The notes under the pieces: model-generated | The model's database searches: none | Seen by the model: only the letters and a program-made list of their open reading frames with translations | Told to the model about the DNA's origin: nothing | Assembly (NCBI RefSeq): GCF_014805685.1 | Contig: NC_060909.1 | Coordinates: 797,292 to 861,291, forward strand | From: Silurus meridionalis | Lineage: Eukaryota > Chordata > Actinopteri > Siluriformes > Siluridae | Reading direction: 5' to 3' | DNA length: 64,000 bases | Shown here: one piece after another, positions 44,706 through 54,109 of the stretch | How positions within the stretch are numbered: the first letter of the stretch is position 1 | Layout of the letters: each line of letters opens with the position of its first letter | Program-made: the position numbers and the translations under genes

Positions 44706-47611
44706 TGTGTGCATGCATCAGTATTTGTTACTGTACCTCTGTGTCTGTGTCTCTAGTCTCTGGAATTGTGTGTGTATGTGTGTGTCTCTCTGGCTGGGTG
44801 TGTGTGTGTCACTTTGTGTGCGTTTCTGGATTTTTGTGTTTGTCTGTATGTCTCTGGATGTGTGTGTGTCTCTGGATGTGTGTGTATGTGTGTGTCTTTG
44901 GATTTGTGTATCTGTTCACCCACAAACAGTCTGGATTATAAGTGAAATTTAGGATTATGTAAATCAGGAATAAATCCAGTTCACTGCCTACATGTTGAAT
45001 AAGTAAAGCTCAGTGTTGTGTAACAGGATTATTCTACTCTTATACAACACCTTCATCTGCCACTGCAGTTTCCTTCTCTTATATCTGAACCTGCCCTGAA
45101 AAGAGCGAGCAGCGATTGGCTGCTGATGTTACGATCAGATGTTCCCTCAGATGATGTGGTTAAAGATCAGAACCAAGTGACCTTGAAAATGAGGCAGACA
45201 CTTCACAGTCGCTGTCTACATCCTCATCTTTTTTTCTAACACTGATAGTAATGTATTCGATCTTAAAAGTGTGTTGTGTCTCGTCTGCAGTCTCCCAGAG
45301 TTCTTTGTGGTTCCGTCTTCGTTGGCGGATCAGGACCTGAAGCAGTACGCGTGCTACTTTAAAGCTCAGCGTCTCCCGGTGAGCAGACACCTCCTCTCCC
45401 AATGCCTTCACTGCTGTCCTGAGAGCTCTCTGATTAATGTGTGTGTGTGTGTGTGGGTGTGTGTTTGGGGGAGTAGCTATGGTGCTGGAATCACCCTAAC
45501 GGAAGTGCTCTGGTTCGTATGTCCCACATCACCGAGCCCCAGCAGCAGAGGAAGCTGGATCAAAGGTATGGACAGTGAAGAACGGTGAAAGTTCTCATCC
45601 ACTTCTCATTAAAGGTGCCAATTACGGAAATTTTCAAGACTGGAAACTTTCCATGGGAATTAACGGGAATGACATGAATAAACTGGGAATTTACAGAATT
45701 GCAGGTTGGATAATAACAGGGAACTTAAACACAGTTAAATGTTGTTTATCCTGCAGGATCATTTTAATTAAAACAACCAGATTTAATACAATTTCAGTAA
45801 AATTTCTACCTGCACATTCATCAATCACACGTACTGCAGGGTTACTGAGGCCACGCCCCCTACAGGCACTGTGCGTTCCTGCATCACATAACACACACAT
45901 TTCTTCAATCCTGCACACAAAATAATGTCCAGAAATGTCCATCATTGTGAAGATTCACATAATTACATAAATATTACATACATTTATGTCTGAAACGTCC
46001 TCATGCTGTGTGTAAACTATTGTGCAACATAAAACCACATCTTTATTATTTGCTCATTTTATACTTTATATTATATGCACAATATGGACAAATGTATTGG
46101 GACACCCGAGTTTTCCAACCATATGTGGTTCTTCTCCAAACTGTTCCCATGACACAGATGTATTTATGGGTTGGAGTGGAAGATCTCCTGCAATAAAGCT
46201 CTGACATCCTCCTCATCTCACCTACATCAGTACCTGACTTTACTAATGCTCTTGTATCTGAAATCGCCACAAAATCTTTTCTTCCCAGAAGAGTGGAGGT
46301 TTTTATAACAGTAAATGCGGTCAGGTGTCCACAAACTTTTGTCCACACAGTGTATAATTTTTTAATGTGTTTTTGAATTCCGTCAGGATTTGCAGCGCGA
46401 TAATCAAAAGCCACCCGATGCGCAGCACCGTCCTGAAGACAGATTTGGACGAGAGCCTGCCGAGCATCCAGGAGCTCCAGGGTGCGTTAGTGAAGCTGCG
46501 GCAGGTCTGCGTGATCGGTAAGCGTCCTCACCTTCTCCCTGCTTTCGCTCTTACTCTCGTCCCCTCTGTTTGCTCTAAATGTTTGCTTTCCAGAACAGGA
46601 TTTTCAAAACATGAAACGTTATAAACTGAACGGTGTTTTGTTTGTTTATCATCCTGGTGCTCAAATGTTGACACCTGCAGTGTTTATTTAATCCTCTTTA
46701 TTATGACTCATCACCTGATTATCACTACTTTATTATTATACTCATATTATTAATATTTATATCAATCTGATCATCTGTTTATCTCTAATTGCGCAGTCGT
46801 GCATAATAAATGCTCAGTATGTTGGTATCAGTATACTGTATTATTTTATTAAAGTACATTTCCTCACTTCCATCATCAGTGATCTAGTGGTGGTCATGCA
46901 GAGCTTTGGTGGTCTGTCCATAATCTCCCATTCAGAAATGTTGTGACCCTGAGGGTGTCGGTGATTTAAAAACCTCCTGCTATCAGTTATAACGGTGTTC
47001 GAACTGCAGATGTCCTAAAAAGTCACGATTCATAAACAATTCGTTCTTGTTTTCTCAAATCACGACTTATTTCTCTCTGAGTTTTCAGCTTGAGCGTGTT
47101 GTGGAAGCATGAGCTTCATCATCACTCCGTCCAGCCTTTCTTCTAAATCACTCGCACGTGTTTCAAGATTCAGGATTTTTAATCTGTGACCAAGTTACAC
47201 GTTTATATACACAATACAACTCACAGAAACGAAAACCTGATCGGCCGCTCGGAAAATGGCGCATTAAGTAAAAGGTCCATCAGTATGGAATATAAAAGGA
47301 TGTGAGAAAAAAAAAGAGGTAAGAAAAGGAATGATTTGTAATCTTGAGAGAAGTATTGCGATCATACCAGCAGGCGAGACACGATCCTGACGTCTTAACT
47401 CATAATCACGCTGAGATTCACCTCACACGATCACCATTCTTATAAAAGTCTGTACAGCGAACAATGGCTTCAAAACCAACTCACGCTGGACTCCAAACCC
47501 TTTGTTTTCCTGCGCCACCCTGTGTTTTCTCTCACATTTAGAGAAAAGAAGTAAAATCATGCAGTCCCACTTTATCACGATTTGGCACGTTAATATTATA
47601 GACAACTGTAT

Positions 47612-47657
<46 letters not shown>

Positions 47658-50184
47658 AGAGCCCTTCGAGGAGTCTGAGGAAAAGTGGCTGTCGTCCATG
47701 GAAAGTTCACGGTGGATGGAACACGTGAGGTATGAATAAACAGCATGCTGGTTCTCTCACAGCCTCGAGATCGCAGCACGGCTCAGACACCTTCCTTCAT
47801 ATCTGCGTAGGAGTTCAAACCCGAACCGAGCAGATGATGATGATGACGATGATGAAGTATAAGATGTATAAGACGGGCTGAAACCGTCTCAGATCGTTTG
47901 CTCAATATCTCTGAATAAACACAGTTAGATTGGACGTGGTCAGAGGAATAAATGTGAACTTCAGTATTAAAAAAGAAACTGATGTGATGTGCATGTGGTT
48001 GATATGAAATTTATTTACCTCCAGGTTTTAGTGTTAAATCTATATGATGTTTTTTCAGGGCATTTCTGAAGCACGCAGTGGAGGTCGTCTACATGCTGGA
48101 GGGGAAACAGTCCTCCGTCATTCTGGAAGGTAAGACACACTGCTCTGTCCTGTTAAAATACGCATCAGTGTCATTTCCATCATCTGAAATGAGGTTCCCC
48201 CGTGTTCCCCTGCAGAAGTAGAAGACCGGGACTTGAGCTGCGTCATCGCGTCTCTGGTGCAGGTGATGTGCGACCCTCATTGCCGGAGTCTGGCCGGGTT
48301 TCAGGGCCTGGTACAGAAGGAGTGGGTGATGGCTGGACATCGCTTCCTGGACCGCTGCAATCATTTAAAGAAAAACGACAAGGAGGAGGTAGGAGTGCTG
48401 AGACGGCTGGAGAGTTGCACCTGTAGGACAGGAGTTGCTGGCATGCAATCTGGCATCGAGTCGACATTAACTGCAAGAAGGGGAATTTTTTTCTGGAACA
48501 TGCTAGCATGAGAACGGAAAACCTGGTGGCACAGATGTGCAACTGTCTTTTTAAAACATCTGCCTGACACAAGCTGCAAATCTGCGTGCTCATGACTGGA
48601 GGTCGATTGATTAATCCGGAGACAGTTAAATAAATCTGCACATTATGACTATTTATGCGTGTGTTCTGTGAGGAATGTCCCATCACATCATTTGTTGTTG
48701 TTGTAATAAACCCAAACCATGCACCACCTACGCTTGAGTTAAAGCACCAAAGAAACCGAAGATCACGAGACGCAGAAAATATTTAGCAACTTCTGCTTTA
48801 AAGCGGCAGAGAAACTGCAGGGGAAAGTGATTTCATTACCGGAACACATCATTTCAAAGAGAAAGAGAAAGTAAAAAAAACACAGCCATGGGCAAAAGAA
48901 TAATAAAAACTCAAGTTGGAAAAGATATTCAGGTTCTACGTTGAGGGAACTTAGCGTTCCCAGGCCATGCGGTAAAAAGATAGCAGATGTACACGACAGG
49001 AAGACTGGAAGTGTTTTAAAAGATCATTCTTGTGTGGCATTTAAAAATATAATTTAGTCCCTGTTTTTTTGTCTTGTGTGCGAGAACAGAACTCTCCCAA
49101 TCCAGCAGGTGGCAGTAGTCTATATTCGCGATCATTACTAATGGATTCCAGTAGCTTTTTTCGATCGTATCTTCTAAGTTCCAAAGACAAGAAGTCTCTG
49201 TGCGTTCCTTCTTTACTCTGTCAATGTTCGATCAATTTGCTAAGCTGAATAACCAATCAGAGTTCTCTTTCTCGCCGACGAGCTCCGCCTCTGATTCACC
49301 ATACAGAGCATGTCAGATGCATGTCTGATAAAACAGCTGACGCTCTCCGAACAGAGCCAACGGTGCGGGTAAACCCATTTCAGTGAACCTCTTCTCCTGA
49401 TGTCCTTCTCCGTCCTCTTTCTCCACAGTCGCCACTGTTTCTGCTGTTCCTCAACTGCGTCTGGCAGATAATGGAGCAGTACCCATCAGCCTTCGAGTTC
49501 ACTGAGATGTACCTCACGGTGCTGAGCGACAGCATGTGGGTTCCTGTCTTCAGCACTTTCCTTTTCAACTGCCCCAGACAAAGAGCAGAGCACAGCAGGG
49601 TGAGTGATCTAGAAAAACAACTCTCAGCTTCTCAAGGTGTTTCTTTGTCTCTTTATAAGAGGAACGTCTATGTTTTTTTTATGGTGATTTCTCTCCTCCA
49701 TATCGTCAGGACTTTGCCCTGAGTAAGAGCATATCCCTGGGCCAGGACAAAGTTCTGCAGTTCCCCCCTGTGTGGGACTGGTCACAGCAATTCAGCCTGA
49801 AAGATCAGGCGCTCTTTAACAATCCTCTGTACGTGGGCAAGAGCGCCCCCTGTGTGCACAACGGCACGGTGCGGACCTTCACACACCGACGGAGCAAGGT
49901 GAGGACGTGCGATAATGAGACACGTTTATTTCTTCTCGCTTTCATACACATTATCAAAGAAAAAGAAAAAACTAATATAAGAAATTTAGTATTTTATTTT
50001 ATCAAACAAAACCCTAAATACCGATCAGAGAAGAATCTAGAAAACGACACACGAGTGAGGAGAGGATTATTCCTAGTACAACACCATCTCCCTGTAAAGT
50101 GTAAATACAAACAGAATGCAATGATTTGCAAATATCATAAACTCATATTTTATTCAGATTTGAAGAAATTTTTTTTTAAATGGA

Positions 50185-50243
<59 letters not shown>

Positions 50244-51304
50244 GGTCGTTTAAATTTGCTGCAACACGTCTAAAAAAAAGTCGGGACGGGGCAACAAAAG
50301 TCTAGAAAAAGTAAATGTCATTTAAATGTTGTAGTTTTAGAAATGTTTTAGAACCATTGCGTAACTAATGAGGTTGATGGACAGCAGGTCAGTGAGATGT
50401 TTGTATGTTGAAGTAAAGATGGGCGGAGCTTCACCGATCTGTAAATAATTTCAGAATAACGTTTCTCAGCATCAAGTTGCAAAACAGTTAAATATTTCAT
50501 CAATTACAGAACATAATATCATCAAATTATCAAAGTTTTGAAGAATCTCTGTGCACGAGGGACACGTATCTGGTGATTTATCTGTAGAACTGTGAGATGT
50601 GGATCAGATTTGGGTTCCTGTGAGAAATTGACACTAAATATAAAAACCGTATGTGTGTTTATTAATTATAGATGGTGTCATTGTTTTTTTTTTTGTAGAG
50701 AAACTACAGTTCCACGCTGCGAGGTCTTCCCTCAGACCTGAAGAACGGTGGTCTGGCTGCACTCGATACCTTGCCGAGGCGTAATTCCCTGATGCCGCGA
50801 CTCCGTACGGACGTCTCTCAGGCGAACGAGAAGCAGCAGAGCCCTGCTGAACACTTCCTGCAGGACTGGCTTTCTCGCCCCGCCGACCTGCAGGGTCTTC
50901 TGCTGCCCCAACTCCTGCCTTCCCACCTGCCCCTGTGGAAGCTCTACTTCCTGCGCTGGGTGCCCGAGGCTCGCATTCCCAACGGCGGCCCCATCACCAC
51001 CTTCCACAAGTTCTCCGTGCTGGTGGACGAGATCGAAATCCTGCAGAACCAGCTGAGGCAGTACACTGGAGGGACGACTCCGGCACGCAGCCTCCAAGAC
51101 GAACCCAGCAGAATGTACTTCAGGGCAGGATCGTCTCCGAGCGAGTCTCCAGCTCCTAATCCTGACTTCCTCAGCTCTTCGTTCCCCTTCTCCCCCATGG
51201 GCAACATGTGTCGCCGTAGCCTCCTGGGTACTCCCCTTAGCAAATTCCTTAACGGAGCCAGAATTTGGCTGTCCACCGAGACGCTGGCCAACGAGAACCT
51301 CTGA
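25509..51304 (+). CDS. mtmr10: Myotubularin-related protein 10, catalytically inactive (16 coding exons)
   Basis: Exons: 25509-25565, 25863-25923, 34571-34707, 36194-36266, 39422-39564, 44106-44199, 44335-44482, 45291-45378, 45477-45565, 46387-46517, 47660-47729, 48059-48129, 48216-48388, 49429-49599, 49710-49898, 50699-51304. Phases all join, giving 766 aa (human 777). The start MFSPKPPKPTF and end LSTETLANENL match the known MTMR10 termini. Order: short N-terminal linker, PH-GRAM domain (from GEIVVNEANFV), then the myotubularin phosphatase-like domain (DWDREIKRTG, LWCWNHPNGSALVRM, QKEWVMAG). Where active members have the Cys-x5-Arg loop, this protein reads LFLNCVWQIMEQYP (about 452-465) with no Arg, so it is a pseudophosphatase. 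Such members modulate active phosphoinositide 3-phosphatases by heterodimerising; partners are inferred. Introns hold many repeats, some very close to splice sites. Confidence 0.97.
26640..27100 (+). repeat. Degenerate tandem repeat rich in CCACGCCT
   Basis: Roughly 33-36 bp units around GCCACGCCTCCTTCATCAGG and GACTAATAATTACAGTG, becoming more diverged toward 26640. CCACGCC recurs at least nine times. Confidence 0.85.
27452..27483. repeat. (TTA)n microsatellite
   Basis: About 11 units. Confidence 0.95.
29592..29634. repeat. (CA)n microsatellite beside inverted-repeat arm B
   Basis: About 21 units; mirrors the (GT)n beside arm A. Confidence 0.95.
29672..29852 (-). repeat. Inverted-repeat arm B (partner 23090-23262)
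   Basis: Reverse complement of arm A over about 175 bp with scattered differences. The pair encloses MTMR10 coding exons 1 and 2. Confidence 0.88.
30402..31736 (-). mobile_element. hAT-like non-autonomous DNA element carrying a 45-bp minisatellite
   Basis: The right end reads CAGCGGTCCCCAAC on the minus strand and is followed inward by a GGACCGGT-type motif. The left end (30402-30480) has CCGGCACCGGTCTGTGGG and GGGCCGCACAGAAAGAATAC. Both ends resemble a dispersed vertebrate element with GGTCCCCAACC termini, recognised from memory. The middle is the minisatellite at 30611-31508. No transposase frame. The left terminus is degraded, so the exact border and target duplication are uncertain. Confidence 0.6.
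30611..31508. repeat. 45-bp minisatellite, 20 units
   Basis: Units start at 30611, 30656, 30701, 30746, 30790, 30835, 30879, 30924 and then every 45 bp to 31464. Two units lost one base. Each contains ACCTCCATCCACTACCTTCT. Units 3-20 carry GTCACATGAC and the first two carry GTCACATGTC. Because 45 is a multiple of three, the minus strand stays open as a 15-residue repeat. That frame is not a gene. Confidence 0.97.
32603..33085. repeat. 30-bp minisatellite, 16 units
   Basis: Unit CAGTGAGCTGGACGTGTTGT plus CCGAGTGTCT. Two units gained one base (CAAGTGAGC, at 32754 and 32815), which shifts the reading frame. The ten-residue repeat frames on both strands are artefacts. Confidence 0.97.
34708..36193 (+). 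other. MTMR10 intron 3
   Basis: Holds poly(T) runs near 34860-34880 and 35880-35900, a (TA)n(TG)n tract at 35528-35560 and a short Tc1-family element at 35926-36095. No exon seen. Confidence 0.6.
36530..36745 (-). mobile_element. Tc1-type fragment in MTMR10 intron 4
   Basis: AATAAACGTATCTTCTGCAG, then CAGAGGTAGT, and the surrounding sequence match the interior of the larger Tc1 element at 38700-38930 (AATAAACTTATCCACTGCAG). A truncated copy of the same family. Confidence 0.65.
37026..37105. repeat. (GT)n microsatellite
   Basis: About 40 units, MTMR10 intron 4. Confidence 0.97.
37440..37830. mobile_element. Tc1/mariner-derived miniature element
   Basis: One end reads AAGTTTGTGGACACCTGACC; the other, in reverse complement, reads GACAAAAGTATTGGGACATC. 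The interior on the minus strand retains a degenerate transposase DDE region (the sequence around CATTGTCATTGCTGGAACAG corresponds to a FQ-x-DNAP type motif). Other members: 35926-36095, 46078-46352, 51835-52247 and 54358-54770. Confidence 0.75.
38064..39395 (-). mobile_element. Near full-length Tc1-like transposon, inactive
   Basis: About 1.33 kb with matching terminal inverted repeats. The left end runs TACGGGACCAGTCACAGGTT; the right end, reversed, runs TACAGTGCCGGTCAAACGTC and then TAGACACACC. Both ends sit at TA. The interior follows the remembered fish Tc1 consensus on the minus strand, for example the region containing GACTGCACTTGGGGATGCTT. No long transposase frame survives. The right end is 26 bp from MTMR10 exon 5. 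Confidence 0.82.
39567..39630. repeat. (CA)n microsatellite at the MTMR10 exon 5 donor
   Basis: Begins two bases after the exon 5 donor GT, so the donor reads GTACACACAC. Confidence 0.97.
40057..40143. repeat. (CA)n microsatellite
   Basis: About 43 units, with TACACA and CGCACG variants at the 3' side. Confidence 0.97.
41990..42245 (-). repeat. Interspersed repeat, copy 2 (partner 15790-16085)
   Basis: Reverse-complement copy sharing TAGATCAGTGTGCTGAGAGT and the GTACTTTTACT/AAGTGAAAGT core. No protein frame, so non-autonomous; family name not certain. Confidence 0.8.
43230..43390 (+). mobile_element. Possible LINE ORF2 3'-end fragment
   Basis: A degenerate frame suggests a CxxC-type zinc-knuckle followed by H/P-I-L-M-D-C and R-x-L-V-Y, as in the C-terminus of some non-LTR retrotransposons. 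Short and interrupted. Confidence 0.35.
44016..44097 (+). repeat. Repeat segment at the 3' end of MTMR10 intron 5
   Basis: CTTTTCCTGTTGTGTCTCCA followed by GGAAGATGCAGCTCTGCCTC. It matches 63458-63531 with few differences and ends about 8 bp before the exon 6 acceptor. Confidence 0.8.
44314..44332. repeat. (GT)n forming the acceptor tract of MTMR10 exon 7
   Basis: The alternating tract runs directly into the acceptor AG at 44333-44334. Confidence 0.95.
44483..44521. repeat. (GT)n starting at the MTMR10 exon 7 donor
   Basis: The donor GT of exon 7 is the first unit of the repeat. A second, longer (GT)n lies at 44637-44700. Confidence 0.95.
46078..46352. mobile_element. Tc1/mariner-derived miniature element in MTMR10 intron 9
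   Basis: Ends ATGGACAAATGTATTGGGAC and, reversed, GTGGACAAAAGTTTGTGGAC. Family of 37440-37830. Ends about 35 bp before exon 10. Confidence 0.75.
47613..47654. repeat. (GT)n before MTMR10 exon 11
   Basis: Ends five bases before the acceptor AG (GTGTGCGCAG). Confidence 0.95.
48389..49428 (+). other. MTMR10 intron 13
   Basis: 1.04 kb with no recognised repeat family or exon. Confidence 0.6.
50184..50243. repeat. (AAAT)n microsatellite in MTMR10 intron 15
   Basis: About 15 units. Confidence 0.95.
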
Positions 51305-51787
51305 AGAGGTCTCCTGTGGCGCAGCAGGCGCGTTTGGAAGTCTCTAGAATGTTCTTCTTTATTCACACTGGTTATTTCGCAGCGCTCCAGCCAACATCGC
51401 GATGTTAAGATGCGTGAACTGATACCACCATCTGCCCAGAGCTTTATGTTTTATAGGAGCAGGAGATGTTCTGTTTCTTCTCCACTGCTTTGTGGGAATA
51501 TGGTGTAGAATCCGGCACATGCCGATCGTCCACGATTTATTTGCCAGTTTTTAAGTGTCTTAGGTTTTGTTTTTGTGTTTTTCGGAATGAATGCGCACAT
51601 CCTTCTACACAGGTTCCCTCTTTACTAAACTGCCAGTACTGATTGTGTTTTGATGTTTTTCTCCTTCGCTTGTTTGGGAGTGTAAAGTAAAAGCTGTGGT
51701 AGAGAAATCTGATCAAACTTTATTTTAGTATGTAGTTCTATACAGTTTGGAAGAGATCTTCTGGAAAGGTCTGACTGTCTAGCTAGA

Positions 51788-51834
<47 letters not shown>

Positions 51835-51836
<2 letters not shown>

Positions 51837-52247
51837 TATGAACAAAAGTATTTGGACACCTGCTTTTCCCAGCCATATGTGGTAGTCATTCAAACTGTTC
51901 CCTCAAAGATGGAGAGACACTTGTCTTTGGAGAGCATTACATTTTCCCTTCACTTGAATTCGGAGATGTTCCACCATGACAAGGCACAAAGCCAGCTCCA
52001 TGAACATATACATTCCATAGATTGGAAGATCTCCTGTGATAGATCCACATTATTGAACAATGAATTATGACACTGACTGGCACCCATCAGCACCTGAGTT
52101 GACCAACACGTCAGAAGGAACATCTACCCAGAAGAGTGGAACTTTATAATAAGAGCAAATAGAAGACAATGTGGAATAGGAGGTTTAGAAAGAAGCACAT
52201 ACCAATCTTATGGTCAGGTGTCCACAAACCTGTGTTCATACGGTGTA
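51835..52247. mobile_element. Tc1/mariner-derived element in the MTMR10 3' UTR
   Basis: Ends TGAACAAAAGTATTTGGACA and, reversed, TATGAACACAGGTTTGTGGA. It is bracketed by (CA)n at 51793-51834 and 52251-52293. If the signal at 52523 is used, the element is part of the mRNA. Confidence 0.75.
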
Positions 52248-52248
52248 T

Positions 52249-52295
<47 letters not shown>

Positions 52296-52522
52296 GCTGG
52301 TCCTCGTCTGTTACACAATCGCTTGAAGCGGTTCTGCAGTCGAGCGCATCGTATAGCGACAGGCACATAATGAGTCGAGTTTGTGAAGGAACTTCAGAGG
52401 TTTTATTCTTGGAAGAAAAAACAAACAGCACTTGTTACCTCTTTTTGGTTTGTTTTCTTCTAAAAGCTTTTCTTTGACATGGGTTTCAGGGTTTGGGACG
52501 TGGCGTCGGACGATGTGTCCAT

Positions 52523-52528
52523 AATAAA
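52523..52528 (+). other. Candidate MTMR10 poly(A) signal
   Basis: AATAAA about 1.2 kb after the stop codon, the first clear canonical signal downstream. Confidence 0.55.
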
Positions 52529-52799
52529 CTGTTCTGATAGGATTTCATTGTCTTGTTAATTTCAGTAGGTTTTTTAGTTATTTCTCCGAAAAACTTTGCT
52601 GTTGAATAGCAATTTTTTTTAACAAATGATTTGGTGGAAATGTTTGTGAAACAATCGCACATTAATATTGTGATTTTTGTTTTTCTTTTGGGACGTATTT
52701 ACCCTTCCCTATTTTATGTATTTGGACTAAACCTTTTTTTATTTTAACTTTTTATTGTTTAAAATGGTACTTTTTCACCCAATAATCCTAAATCTTAAT

Positions 52800-53290
52800 A
52801 ATAATAATATACAGAGCCTGTGAGAAGTTTAGAAACTGGGTCTATTATGGTGTTTAAGAGACAAACGCATGTTCCTTTTGTTTCTATGGAACACTTTAAT
52901 CAAACAAATATATAAAAATCCTCCTTTAGCATGAACAGCTTTACACACTTTCAGCACCTGGACAGTTCTCCAGATGTTCTTCACCAGTCGGTTTCTTGTT
53001 CGTCTTGTTGGACGGTGAAGTCGCTTTCATTGAGTCCAGACGGAACTGCATGGTGTTGAAAAGTGTGGAATGGGAGCCATGTTGGTTCAGGATTCCTTTC
53101 ACTTTCCAGAACATTCCCTGCTCCAAAAACCCTTAAACTTCCACCTCCATGTGTGTGTGATTGTGTGGGGAGTCTAATCCACAGAACTTTCTTCTACTCA
53201 TTCACTGTCACATTCTTGTGTTTTTATACTGAATTTGTTGCATGGAAGCAAAAGGAACATTCACGTTTCCCAAAAACCATTAAACACTGA
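52800..53290 (-). mobile_element. Tc1-like transposase remnant
   Basis: The minus strand retains GILNQHGSHSTL and a degenerate region before the second catalytic Asp, typical of fish Tc1 transposases. It matches the better-preserved copy at 61240-61990. Frameshifted and truncated. Confidence 0.75.
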
Positions 53291-54021
53291 GAGGTGATTA
53301 TTTTTTTTTTTAGAATTTTACCACTAATGCAGTGCACTCGACGCTGTTGCCGAATGACTTGATCTTAACATTTTAGTTTTTTTTCCTGATATTTATTCAG
53401 ATTATGTAAAGAAGCTGAAGGGTTATTTATTCTAATCCTGTGCCTTTTTTCCTTTAAATCGTGGCCTTTCTATAAATATATATATATAAGGAGTGGATGT
53501 GTAGGTTTCTCTCAGGCTGCTCTACGCTACACCGTGAGCTAAAAGGTGGTTATTTGGGCTCCTGTACATCTAAATGTCCTCAGATGAACTGCCACGGCGA
53601 CGTTTCCCCCCGTGCCGCGTGACCCCACGTGTTTCGCCGCATTGCAAAAAAACGATGCTTCTGATTTTCTTTGTGAATTAAAAACATTTGGTTTGACACT
53701 TCAGCTGACTGGTTTCTTCCTCGTGTCAGACGTGGTTCTGCACGTCTGCTGTAATCATGTGTAATATTTATACAATTTATCTTCAATCCGAAACACGTCT
53801 TCGTGGTCAAATGAGCGTAATCTCACGTGTTCATAGATGACGGATCATCAGATAATTCGATACGTGACCCTCGTATAAGGTGATTATTATGGGTAGGTGT
53901 CATTTTTTCGCTTCTCCTCCACGTCCTGTTTTGTACTGATGAGAAGAAAATCGTTGCTGAACTGATGCAATGAAGCAGAACACAACAAACGAGGATTTTT
54001 CCTGAAATATCACAAAACCAT
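53291..54021. other. Spacer between convergent MTMR10 and MPHOSPH10
   Basis: No coding exon recognised. Short (TA)n near 53475. Confidence 0.5.
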
Positions 54022-54027
54022 TTTAAT
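54022..54027 (-). other. Candidate MPHOSPH10 poly(A) signal
   Basis: ATTAAA on the minus strand, about 85 bp beyond the stop codon. Confidence 0.5.
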
Positions 54028-54109
54028 ATAAACACCGGATCGCGATGAGATCCGAACTCAGTTCAACTTTCCAACACTGTACACGACACACACACACGTG
54101 ATTAGACCT

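Noticed and set aside
49429..49599. Active phosphatase site in MTMR10
   Set aside because: The loop lacks the Cys-x5-Arg signature, and this is normal for MTMR10, so it is not evidence of a damaged gene.
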